From: Maniola hyperantus
Taxonomy: Eukaryota > Arthropoda > Insecta > Lepidoptera > Nymphalidae
Direction: 5' to 3'
DNA: 64,000 bases
NCBI RefSeq assembly: GCF_902806685.2
Contig: NC_048539.1
Location: 13,032,501-13,096,500 of the forward strand
Shown: piece by piece, positions 54,151-64,000 of the stretch
Numbering within the stretch: the stretch's first letter is position 1
Layout: every line of letters begins with the position of its first letter
Notes under the pieces: model-generated
The model's input: the letters and a program-made list of their open reading frames with translations, nothing else
Database searches by the model: none
What the model was told of the DNA's origin: nothing
Made by a program: the position numbers and the translations under genes

Positions 54151-56400
54151 GCTTATTAAAAATAATATGATTCAAAGTACCTATTTATTAGTCGTAAATA
54201 TTACTATCCCTAACATTCAAAGCAACGTAAAATGTAAATTAAATGTTTTGTAAATACGACTATATCAAAAATTACGTGCACTGATGTTTTATTACACATC
54301 TAAGTAAAAAAAAAAAGTTTCTCCAAAATAGTAAATAAATTACACTTATTGATAGTCGGTTTTTGCATTTGTAGATGATAATTTGATTAGTGGTGATTTC
54401 GTTTACCATTTCTATATTTATTCTGAATTCTGTGGTAGATAGCATTCGTAACGCGATGGTAGTTTACAAATTCCAGCGTTCCGGATGTGTCGGCTCAATG
54501 AAAATTACGTGAGGAAATTTTTACACGAATTTGCCATCCAGCATAAACAAAACCGCCTGTTTAATTCATTGACTAGACGTTAGAAGATCGTGTTTTATTG
54601 CTATTGTAAAGGATGATTCATGCTGCACCCAACATCGACAGCTTTAGGTATTTCATAATGTAAAAATTTGCAATAGTACCGCGAAGTTATTCTTATCTTG
54701 TGATAGTATGCAGTAAAAAATCATAGTAAATCAATACTATACCTATACCTACTACATATTATGCTTTTTTATTGGCGCCGAAGAGAACTCTTAGCGCCTT
54801 TTCATGACATCGAGAGGCTTGGTGTTCTATAACAGCGGTCAAGGTTATCACTTATCAGGGTGTCTAAGGTCGATTCACACTGACGCAAATTCAAAGCTCA
54901 CCTAAAACTTTACGTAGCATAATATTCATAACACCACTTCCTAATGCGATAAAAACGACTCCGGTCGTGTTTGACTGCAGTCCACTCGGAGTTCTGAGTA
55001 TGAGAGTGAGGGAATAGTGTTTAGAGTTCCTTGTTATAAAAACAAATAATTATAAAAAAAACATTTATTCATTATCAAAATCATCAATCAAAAAAATATT
55101 CATCAAATTAAATGAAAAGAAATGGATATTTTACTAAACGAAACTTAGTCTATAACTTTCATGGACTCCTAGCCCCTAAACTACTAAACTAGGTAAATAA
55201 TCCCGTAGGGCAGATCTTACGCGTTCAGTATAACGTAGAGCTGAGTTGACAGACCGTACTTTCCATCAGACAAAAACAAATATTTCCTCGGAAAAGCGTA
55301 AAAGTCGGCATTGCTGGGAAATATGAACAGACAAAGAGTTAGTTGTTATTAGCGTGCAATAAAATTTAGAGTCTGTAAAATTCATATTTCATCCTTTTGT
55401 AACAATATTAAACAGAAAAAGATGCAGATACTCCAAATTTTGTTTAGAGAAAGGCAACAGAATCTGCTCCAGTAGGTATCTATAGCAACGAAATGAAAAA
55501 AAAACTTTTAAATTAAAACTCCTTCGTTACGTGAACTAGGAATGCCCTTACTATTCCATGCTACCTCGTCTGGATAAAATGTCGCGTGAAAAGAATTTCC
55601 CCTTTATTTTTAACAATTAAAGTTACCAAGAAAGAAACCAATTAGCAGCTTCCCCATCCTTTGTTATGGTGATACCTTTAAAGAGAATTTCAACGTAAAA
55701 TATTTCAGTGACGGAATCCTTCTGTAGATTAAATATAATTAATGTGTGCGCATTCCAATATAGGGGCCAAACGTTCTGCATTTCTAAGGACATTAAATAA
55801 ACTAAAGAGCAATTGAAAGGTTATTCGCAAAATAAATTTGTGCATACTTTCTAAAACAACAAAAAAAAACTATATATAGTATATACATACAGAAAAACTT
55901 ATCACTAAAAAATTTATATTTACAAAAAATATACGCCGTCCAAATGGTCATTTATGGGCATTGTGCCCAAAACACTGGCGCTATTACCTCGATGAACGGC
56001 AAGGCTCAACCGTTGAGCGAAATAAGCATCAATAATTATTTATTTATTAAATAAATAAATAATTTCTTTATTAAGACAACAGAAACCCAGATTGTGTTAG
56101 TATAGACAATGCTTAGAAACTATGTTAGTATAATCATTTTATTTTTACAACTACATCTAATAATGAATACAATCACAATAAAGTGCATATGACAAATTCG
56201 GAATCAATTTGAGACAGATAATTTACCGGACGAGAACTTGAACATTAAGTAGTAAGAAATCCATTAAAACGTACACAAGGAAAAACAAGCTTTATTCGCT
56301 ATAATCCGCCATAATAGGCTTTGTATGGTACATATTATAATCTATATAACGAGTACATACCACGATTACTAATTTGAACACGATTAGCTCGAACTCTCTC
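54151..56400. other. Longest stretch without recognised features
   Basis: About 2.2 kb of AT-rich DNA. No open frame with coding character, no named repeat and no clear foldback, apart from ATTTATTTATTAAATAAATA near 56035. Confidence 0.45.
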
Positions 56401-56860
56401 TACTGCAGTCCCGTGTCGTGACCACGACTCATGCAACTGGTTCGAAATATCGACCAGTCAAAATAATGAAATTAATCGTGTTTAGTTGTATAGTACAACC
56501 TACAGCATGCACTAAACACCGCTGCAATTGCAAATAATTCTTTACAATGTTTTAGATTTTGGAAGATTTGTGTGGTGTTGTTTGGTGATGGTGTGTATTG
56601 CTTGTTTGGTTGCTTTTTTCCTGCATAGTGGGAGGGTGGACCACACAACAAATTAATACCCGGCTCCGACCTCAATGGAGCGGGCGATTTATAGCGCATG
56701 CTGCATGTTGTACCTACCATCAACCTATTGTATTGTATAAAACAGGCGCATGAGTCGTTATCGCGTCGTGCCCACGACTCATGCAACTGAGTCGAAATAT
56801 CGGCAGTTAAAAATCACCTGATTATCGTGACATGGACCCGTTTTATACAATAGAATATTG
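56400..56860. repeat. Tandem pair with CGTGCCCACGACTCATGCAAC motif, element fragment
   Basis: GTCGTGACCACGACTCATGC at about 56414 and GTCGTGCCCACGACTCATGC at about 56763 are direct repeats, each continuing AACTG.GTCGAAATATCG. Period about 349. AAGATTTGTGTGGTGTTG between them resembles a scrap near 23665. It looks like tandem 5'-UTR units of a retroelement. The 104-codon minus frame here is not a gene. Confidence 0.5.
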
Positions 56861-57478
56861 CTCAGTTTCTGAGGTACTTTTAACGACGGTTTATCTAATC
56901 AATAGCGCTATTGGTCCGATAACTCGAGACAGTGCCTCGAGACAGTGCGTTTCTGTCGTTAGACCACGAAATAAGCTTAAAATCACTACCATCAACCGCC
57001 GTTGTTAATACCCTAAATACAATTCCATGTATTGTATTTAGGTTCATACAATTCCTTGTAGTTATGAGATACACATAGACTTATAATAGAGATACAACTT
57101 CTAGGATGACGATGGACACGTCGCTGTGGCGCCGTGCTGCCATTACCGTTTTGTTTGGTTCAGAATTTAGATACTGAGTTTTTCTTGGTACCTAGTGCTT
57201 CCAACACATTGGTAGAGTGGCAGTCAATTTTGTAGAACAAACCTAAGCCTGGGTGGTTGAATAAAGCATATGTTAACCCATTAGAAGTCACTGTACTCAA
57301 TTGTGTACAGCCATATAATTAACTGTGGGTTTTATATTTCAAACAATTGACGGAATTATTCTTGATATTTTATTTCATAACAATAGTGTTCAAAGCTACA
57401 GATAAATAATATGTGAGTAGTGTGATTGATTTTGAATAAAAATCTCAGTCAAAGTTGTGTCACGGGAGTACTATACAG

Positions 57479-57687
57479 GTAAGTGAATAATTTTGGAAAT
57501 ATTTTAATAATTACTGTATAATAATTGGTTTTCACATTCAATTACAATACGATACATGTCAAGGTAAATTTTAAAAAACATTCTAATCAAATAGCTATAA
57601 TTACAACAAAACTATAGCAATATACATCTTGGTGTACTCGATTGTGTACAATGACAACATCCATAAGTAAAATTTTTTTTTCTTCAG
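57479..57687 (+). other. Predicted 5' UTR intron of the piggyBac transposase
   Basis: Donor CTATACAG|GTAAGTGAAT and acceptor TTTTTTTCTTCAG|ATTCC, ten bases before the start codon at 57698. Splice-site quality is high. This implies the element carried its own spliced transposase mRNA. Confidence 0.6.
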
Positions 57688-57697
57688 ATTCCTAACA

Positions 57698-58698
57698 ATG
57701 AGCAAACAACAAATATTTTTGGCTCGAAACAACTACAAAGAACTTGAAGAGGCTGTTGACGCCATTTTGCGTGATAGCGACGATGATGCGTTTGATATGG
57801 CTATCCTAAATCCAAGTGCGTTGACTGATGAAGAAGAAGGGGCCGATGAGAATATGGTGTCGTCGTTCATACCACATGACATGCCTGGTACTATCGAGAT
57901 ATTTAAGAATCGTAAGGTGGTAACGAAGATAGTGGTAGCGATGTGGCGTCGAAAAGAAGGCGACAAGATGTTACTCGCCGATCAATCCCAACCTGGCGCA
58001 AATGTTTGAATTGTACCCCAGCAAATCACGAGGGTTTTTTTTGACAAATTTTGTTACCAGCTACGATATTTTAGTAGACTTGAAAAACCTAGGTTACTGT
58101 GTTATAGGGACTATAACAGAAAACGACTAAAAATGTCTACTGACTAGCACAAAGGACATGACCTTGCCTCTTACGACTACAGGTTTGACAAGCGAAGTGA
58201 GCTACTTATGGTAAGATGGAAAGATAATAGTGCGTGTACAATGGCAACCAACTACGATAGCATTGAACCACTAGGGTCTATCAAGCGATGGTGTCCAGTA
58301 AAGCGACCGACGTGGCGATACCACGATTGTTCTAAAACTATAACAAAAATATGCTGCTGGGCTTGATGAACTGGATCAGTCCATCTCGCTATATAGAATT
58401 GCTGTTCATGGTACAAAGTGGTGGTGGGTGCTATTTACATTATAATATGTTGGACATGGTTATTACTAATTTCTGGTGTTTACATGTAATAACTAATGAT
58501 GCTCCCATGGATCAACTCGCATTCCGCCGTCATATTGCACGATTTTATCTACGCCAAGGTGAACAAAGAAAATTGCGCCAGTCTGTATCAGTGGTTCCAG
58601 AGCTGCCTCAAGATGGAATTGGACAGTATCCCACCAAAATTGTAAAACTGCTGCGGTGTGTCATTCAAGAGTGCGCTGGCAACGTAAGAAGTGCCTAA
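57698..58698 (+). pseudogene. piggyBac transposase pseudogene
   Basis: The first 103 codons give an acidic N-terminus (RDSDDDAFDM, TDEEEGADEN) typical of piggyBac transposases, then stop at 58007-58009. Further on, other frames encode family blocks: a DNF-TSYD-LV-LKNLGY-like segment (about 58040-58110) around the second catalytic Asp, and FRRHIARFYLR near 58525. In the first block an extra base in the A run near 58045 shifts the frame directly after the Asp. More stops and shifts follow near 58200-58330 and near the C-terminal Cys-rich end (about 58680). The region that normally holds the first catalytic Asp is missing. The protein cannot be made. Confidence 0.85.
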
Positions 58699-58906
58699 AA
58701 CACTTTGTGTCGAAAAAGCATGTTTCGAAAATTTTCATACTTAAACGGTCAGTGTACCCATTTGTGTACACCCCTGTAATTTGCTGAAAACTATGTTTTC
58801 ATAATTTTTTTCCTTGATTTTATGTTTTTTTGATCTGTATTAATACATAAATAAAGATGGTTCCAAAAAAATATTTGTACTTTTCATTTGACCTCTAATG
58901 GGTTAA

Positions 58907-59179
58907 ATTACATTTTGAATTTATAAAGAGATGCCTGTTCAACTTGTAATGCAAATGTTCCCGGTAAATAGAGGCCCCTGTCCGAGAAAAGATGTAGGAG
59001 GGTAAACCTACTCTGCTATGAAAATGTAGGTCAAAGTGATGCATAAATCTTTTGTTAATTAAATTCATTTAAAAGTAGGTCTGCCTAACATAAGTTATAC
59101 ATATATAACAGTACCGATACTGACTGACTGGACTGATAGACAATGGAGAGCCTAAACCGACTTAGAGTTAGAGATTTGT
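58907..59179. other. Non-coding stretch after the piggyBac element
   Basis: Nothing recognised. Confidence 0.4.
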
Positions 59180-59476
59180 TTGGAGGACAATGTGCATAAG
59201 ATTTTTTTAATGTGTCGGTGTGTCCTTCAATCACTTCGCAACAGAGCGTGTTTTTGTATGGGTACCTACTGTTAAAGATGTAAGAACTCGAGAGTGACAT
59301 AGGATACTTTTTACCCCGGAAAATCGAGGAGTTCCCACGGAATTTTTAAAGGCCATCCATTTAATCGATTTTGACGAAAGGTGCAGCGATAGCTTGCATC
59401 CCGGGGACGATAATGGGCTACTTTTTATCCCAGAAAACCTGCATCCACGTGGATGAAGTCGCGGGCATCATCTAGT
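59180..59476 (-). repeat. Family A repeat, two overlapping pieces
   Basis: A first piece ends near GGAATTTTTAAAGGCC (about 59353) and a second resumes at CCATTTAATCGATTTTGACG and ends GGATGAAGTCGCGGGCATCA. Likely one copy inserted in, or recombined with, another. Confidence 0.65.
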
Positions 59477-59689
59477 TTAGGTACTCCTATTCCTCGTAGG
59501 TACATAAAATCCTACTCAAACATTACCACAAGAAAGCCGCCTGACCCGAGGATTGCGGGTCGACCGTTTTGTGCTAAAATACATTTTACTAAATGTCAGC
59601 TTACGAGATTTCATCTTGTATTTTATTATTTCTTTCTCGTTGTAGAATTTACTGAACAAAGTGGTTTTCTGACGTGACATTAGTGACGT

Positions 59690-59900
59690 GCTGTGATAGC
59701 CTAGTGGTTGGGACCACTGGGGTGGATCTGTCATCAATGGTTAGGATATCCGCCTCCTAATCGGAGGTCGGAGCTTCGATTAGGATCCCGATCCCGATCC
59801 CGATCTTCGATCCCGGGCACGCACCGCTAACTTTTTGGAGTTATAATGTGTGTTTTAAGCGTGTTGTAAGTAATTAAAATATCACTTGCTTTTACAATGC
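59690..59900 (+). mobile_element. SINE-2, plus-strand, with head rearrangement
   Basis: GCTGTGATAGCCTAGTGGTT occurs before GGGACCACTGGGG. The head then resumes as GGTTAGGATATCCGCCTCC and AATCGGAGGTCGG. GATCCC is expanded about fourfold near 59782-59812. Confidence 0.65.
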
Positions 59901-59984
59901 TTACCAGCTCGTGGGAACCCGCAACACTTTAGTTCAAATAACTTAATGCTCAGTGAAATCTGACCATTTAGTTAAGTTGTTTTC

Positions 59985-60103
59985 CTTCATCGTTTAAGCA
60001 AGTTAGTGAAAGCAAATTATGCATGAATAAAACGCTCATAACTTCGAAAAGTTAGAGGTGCGTACCCCGGATCAAACCCCCGACCTCCCGGATATCTTAC
60101 AAT
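59985..60103 (-). repeat. SINE-2 head, minus strand
   Basis: ACTTCGAAAAGTTAGAGGTG, then GTACCCCGGATCAAACCCCC and GACCTCCCGGATATC. It stands tail-to-tail with the plus-strand copy just upstream. Confidence 0.65.
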
Positions 60104-60199
60104 TCCTTAGTAGTAGTAGTTAGTAGTAGTTGGAATAATAGAATTCGCAAGTATTTGTAACTACTGCAATTCGAGCCGTCCATTTTATACCATAATTTG

Positions 60200-61000
60200 T
60201 GATTTAAGAGTAGTTAATAAGTCCTAATATTATGTCTGCGGGTCCGTTAGATTGCGTCTACCCGAGGAGGCCGAAGAACCTCATTGAAGTCTAATGCAAT
60301 AATGCAAACTGAGCATTAAGTTATTCTAAGGTGGTGCGGGTTCCCACAGTGGTAAGCATTTTATGTATGCCTGTATGACGTGCACAGTGCACAACCACTG
60401 ACTTTGAGCGACAATTTGTGATTTAAAGTAATCTATCTGCAGCGTCACTAGATTGCGTCTACCCGAGGAGGTCAGAAAACCTGATTAAACCCTAATTCAA
60501 TAATGGCGGGGTATCGCGATACGGCATCATGGGTATTCTTTTATTTATGTATTATTTATTAGCATTATTGCTTTCATATCGAAAGCCTCAGCCTGTCTGC
60601 GGTCTATGGGAAAATAAGAAAAGATATAGTTAACTATGTATCACTTATTTTAACGGTGAAGGAAAACATCGTGAGGAAACCTATGTGTATATTAGTATGG
60701 ATTCAAAAAGAAATGTTTAGGAAACATGAAAAGTGAGTCGAAAAAAATATACGGTACCTATTTCCTCGAGAGGGGCCTCACTAGTTCGCTTAAAAAACTT
60801 TCTATTTATTATATAGCATAATGCATTTTGAACTACAATTTGTAATTTAAGAGTAATAAGTCGTAATAAGTCTGCGGCGTCGCTAGATTGCGTCTACCCG
60901 AGGAGGCCGGAGAACCTGATTAAAGTCTAATTCAATAATGGCGGGGGATCGGACATTATTGCTTTCATATCAAAAGCCCCAGCCTATGGGAAAAAGAGTT
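60200..61000 (+). repeat. Unclassified unit in three direct copies
   Basis: AGATTGCGTCTACCCGAGGA occurs near 60250, 60450 and 60885, each preceded by AATTTGTGATTTAA-like sequence and followed by AACCT.ATT.AA....AATTCAATAATG. Copies 2 and 3 also share a downstream ATTATTGCTTTCATATC block (60563 and 60955). No coding capacity recognised. Confidence 0.7.
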
Positions 61001-61241
61001 AAGTATTATGGATAAAAAAGAACAAGGTAGGTAACCCCAGTGTTACGCAGAGGGGAAAGTAGGCACCTAAACCTTTATTTTTTCAACTCCTTGGGGTATA
61101 TTCTTTCAGCTGATGCTTGACTTTCATAAATAACTAATCAGGAAAGTTGATTGAAAACATTTAATTTATTTTTTATTGTTTAATATAATTGGCTAGGCAA
61201 CTTATGCGCGATGTATCAATCTACACATTATCTACCATACT

Positions 61242-61575
61242 AGCTGATGCCCGCGACTTCGTCCGCGTGGAATTAGGTTTTTTAAAAATCCCGTTTGAAC
61301 TCTTTGATTTTCCGGGATAAAAAGTATGTCACTCTCAAGGTATTTATCTATACCCATGCAAAAAATCACATCAATCCGTTGTACCGTTGCGACGTTACTG
61401 AAGAATAGAATAGAATAGAATAGAATGTTTTTTTATTCATGTAAACTTTTTAAAAGTGCTTATGAATAGTCAGGTAGTTTTAATTTACCACAAGGAAGGA
61501 CAAACCAAGAAACCAAGAAACCAAGAAACCAAGAAACCAACAAACAAATACACTTTCGCATTTATAATAAGGGTA
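61242..61575 (+). repeat. Family A repeat with CR1-tail insertion
   Basis: Family A from CTAGCTGATGCCCGCGACTT to TTCGCATTTATAATAAGGGT. 61404-61476 (GAATAGAATAGAATAGAATG then TTTTTTTATTCATGTAAAC) is the same LINE tail that interrupts Family B at 34566-34640. An (AAACCAAG)n run of about five units lies at 61502-61545. Confidence 0.75.
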
Positions 61576-61654
61576 GGTACTGAGGGTACTGATCACAATT
61601 CAATAACAGTTGAGGGTAGATATTCCTAATACCGGATCTCTATCTAGTTCCTTA

Positions 61655-61985
61655 TTTTTTTTAATTCAGATACAAGTTAGCCCTTGACTGCAATCTCACC
61701 TGATGGTAAGTGATGATGCAGTCTAAGATAATAGCGGGCTAAACAGGAAGGCGTATGGCAGTTTTTATTATACCCCTTTGGTTTCTACACGGCATCGTAC
61801 CGGAACGCTAAAGCGCTTGGCGGCACGGCTTTGCCGGTAGGGTGGTAACTAGCCACAGCCGAAGCCTCCCACCAGACCAGACCAGAAATTTAGAAATTAT
61901 AAAATTCCAAACCCCTGCCAGGAATCGAACCCGGGACCTCCCACTAATAAGACCACAGCGCTCACCACTGCGCCAGGGAGGTCGT
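61655..61985 (-). mobile_element. SINE-3, minus-strand, complete
   Basis: TACAAGTTAGCCCTTGACTG, TTTCTACACGGCATCGTACC and GGCGGCACGGCTTTGCCGG, and a tRNA-like end containing GGAATCGAACCCGGGACCTC and CACTGCGCCAGGGAGGTCG. Use as reference for SINE-3. Confidence 0.8.
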
Positions 61986-62265
61986 CGAACCTATGCCTAT
62001 TAGTTTAATTTGTCAGTTTCTGTGACGGCGGTTTTAGGACAAAATCCTACTTAGGCTCGAGTCGTAAAAAAGCTTTGAATTTCCAATAAAATAATATTAT
62101 GTTGGCCAAGGTTTCCTAGAAACGTCGATACCGCAGCTCAGGAGCCAATCAACTATAAAGCCCTTATCAATCACTCGGGAGATGTACGACATGAAAACAC
62201 GATAATTCAAACTTTTTTATCTACTGTATTTCATACTCATTTTGGATCAGTCAGTTATTTATACC

Positions 62266-62431
62266 TATAAGTCCCGCAAATTGCTATTGCGCTGAAATCA
62301 TGTCTCATTAACATCGAAATGACATTTTGACGTCAGCCGAAATAAAAATATACCATCAGCTCGAAACTTCAGTCTAGTGCTGACGTCACTACAATGGCGG
62401 CCACGCGCTTTATCAATTTGCGGGACTTATA
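62266..62431. mobile_element. MITE I, complete
   Basis: TATAAGTCCCGCAAATTG and CAATTTGCGGGACTTATA are terminal inverted repeats. The interior includes TGACGTCAGCC and GCTGACGTCACTAC, an inner inverted pair, and AATGGCGGCCACGCGC. A half copy is at 46081. Confidence 0.85.
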
Positions 62432-62469
62432 ACCAATAATAACATGATTACATTTCAGACAGACAACGT

Positions 62470-62885
62470 CAGACAGACGCAACGAGGGGATTTTTTCGAC
62501 ATTTTGCACGATAACTCAAAAACTATTGCATATAATATATATTGCATATATGCATAAAAATAAATAAAAATCTGTTTTTGAATCCACAGGTTTTCATATG
62601 ATACCTACCCCACTTGATATACATAGTTATCTTACTTCGAAAATTGAAAATACTAATTATTAGTTCATGACCACAATTTAATTTTTTTAGTGCGATATAA
62701 CCACAAACTCATGGTTTTCAGATTTTTCCCCGAATGTCTGCTATAAGACCTACCTACCTGCCAAATTTCATGATTCTAGGTCAACGGGAAGTACCCTGTA
62801 CGTTTCTTGACAGACCGACAGACAGACAAACAACAAAGTGATCCTATAAGGGTTCCGTTTTTCCTTTTGAGGTACGGAACCCTAG
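62470..62885 (+). repeat. Family B repeat, nearly full length
   Basis: From ACGCAACGAGGGGATTTTTT to TTGAGGTACGGAACCCTAGT. The first ~30 bases of the family are altered. Followed by a (TTTTA)n run at about 62890-62920. Confidence 0.75.
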
Positions 62886-62920
62886 TAATATTTTATTTTA
62901 TTTTATTTTTATTTTATTTA

Positions 62921-63484
62921 ACAGGAAAACTTACAGCTAGTATGAAAAAATGAATAAGTAAAAACAGAAGAAGATTAAAGCTAATGACAAGTTTTCACAG
63001 ATAGAATAAACATAAGAATAACAAAAAAACTCGACTGGAGGAGAGAAAAATTCAGGGGAAAGTAATAAAAAACGAGATCTGGCAGACGAATTATTTAACT
63101 GAAGTATGCCAAATTATGCCAAATTAATCGTGATATGTACCCGTTATCTACATTAAATAATGTCGTAAAAAAGAAAAATAAAGCTTAAAAAGCTTAAAGA
63201 GCTTAAAAAGTTCAAATCATTAAATATATGCTGACAAATCTGTCTCATATTTTGGTACGCTGATTCGTCTCTTTCCGAATGTATGCCATTTATCATAACG
63301 CATGAGCACCGGTTTGTCACATTAATGTATCGCTGCTGCTATTTGTAAGTGTCATGCTTCTTAATAGGATACAAGCAAAAGATGATAGAAGGAGAATTAT
63401 AAAGAGCTTTACAGGATAAGGCTACGTTCCCACTGAATTTGGAGTGAAAAGACTAGTTTCCTTACTAAATGACATATTTAAGCA
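62921..63484. other. Non-coding stretch
   Basis: Short AAGCTTAAAAAGCTTAAAGA repeats near 63181. No gene seen. Confidence 0.4.
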
Positions 63485-63489
63485 TAATC

Positions 63490-64000
63490 ATCATCATGAT
63501 CAATCCATCGCCGACTCATCCCATCGCCAAAACACTATAATGTGACAAGGCTATCTTGGCGCGTGGCGAAAATCGGAACTAACGATGCCGTTAAGTGTTC
63601 CCTTTGTTCTTGTTTGAATAGTCTAAGCCTTTGTTCTCCAACAGCGCCCCCCTGTCAATGTCATTCAAGTGCCAAGAGAGCCTTGTTGCATTGTACAGAG
63701 CACTGGTCTGCTCTCAGAATGAGAAGGAGTTTGGTCATAATCTATCACGATGGCTAAGTGCAGATTGGCAGACTTCACACGCCTTTAACGCTATGGAGAA
63801 CTCTCAGGCTTGTAGGTTTCACCACGATGTGTTCCTTCACCGTTAAAGCAAGTGATTAAGTGGTTAATTACTTAAAACATAAATAGCAAGTGGTTAATTG
63901 CTTAAAACATAAAAACACAAAAAAGTAAGTGGTTAATTGCTTAAAACATAAATAACTCCGAAAAGTTAGAGGTGGGTGCCCGAGATCGAACCCCAACCTC
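63490..64000 (-). mobile_element. SINE-2, minus-strand, running to the window end
   Basis: Tail ATCATCATGATCAATCCATC, body TCTGCTCTCAGAATGAGAAG and CACCGTTAAAGCAAG, head GCCCGAGATCGAACCCCAAC at the last bases. The tail is split by about 120 bases of other sequence (about 63545-63690). A GTGGTTAATTGCTTAAAACA unit is repeated three times at about 63857-63950. Confidence 0.7.

Larger units (their letters stand above)
57277..58902 (+). mobile_element. piggyBac-family transposon, inactive copy
   Basis: The 1,626-base element is flanked by TTAA on both sides (57273-57276 and 58903-58906), the piggyBac target. Terminal inverted repeats CCCATTAGAAGTCA and TGACCTCTAATGGG differ at one position. Subterminal motifs CTGTACTCAATTGTGTACAG (about 57290), GTGTACTCGATTGTGTACAA (about 57632) and GTGTACCCATTTGTGTACAC (about 58752) are likely transposase contacts. 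The transposase frame is broken. Confidence 0.9.

Noticed and set aside
56472..56786. 104-codon minus-strand frame
   Set aside because: Lies within the 349-bp tandem element unit and has no gene features.

Overview
This window is eukaryotic and almost certainly lepidopteran (moth or butterfly). It is AT-rich and gene-poor, full of short interspersed repeats of types common in moths and butterflies (TACCTAC/GTAGGTA-rich DNA, tRNA-derived SINEs, LINE tails ending in TTTGAC repeats, CGCGACTTCGTCCGCGTGG elements and many foldback MITEs). The host genes have short exons, GT-AG introns and insect-type TATA and poly(A) signals. The assignments come from reading the sequence only.

Layout. 1-9.3 kb: no gene; a mosaic of repeats, including a tandem array of one repeat family and a 0.25 kb duplicated block. 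9.32-10.24 kb: a small two-exon gene for a secreted, very cysteine-rich peptide, with TATA box and poly(A) signal. 10.2-16.3 kb: MITEs and a decayed reverse-transcriptase fragment. 16.34-17.59 kb, minus strand: a two-exon gene for a secreted, probably all-helical protein of 390 aa; its 34-nt first coding exon supplies the signal peptide. 18.4-23.15 kb: the complete seven-exon ribosomal protein L7A gene. Its introns carry two copies of a U36-type C/D snoRNA, one U24-type C/D snoRNA and one further C/D-like candidate, so this locus makes both a ribosomal protein and guides for rRNA 2'-O-methylation. 23.2-57 kb: about 34 kb with no gene I can name. It holds repeats, five GC-rich foldback elements (counting one upstream near 5 kb), and two exon-like pieces (28.32 and 40.42 kb) that would splice in frame and may be the start of a long-intron gene. 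57.28-58.90 kb: a piggyBac-family transposon with TTAA target duplications and matching ends, but a broken transposase. 59-64 kb: repeats only, including a thrice-repeated unclassified unit and a SINE that runs off the window end.

The most informative signals are the snoRNA set inside RpL7A, the hidden first exon of the helical secreted protein, the Cys-rich peptide, a double quasi-palindrome at 43.35-43.45 kb that looks like a replication template-switch scar, and a 74-nt hairpin at 49.14 kb with pre-miRNA-like geometry.
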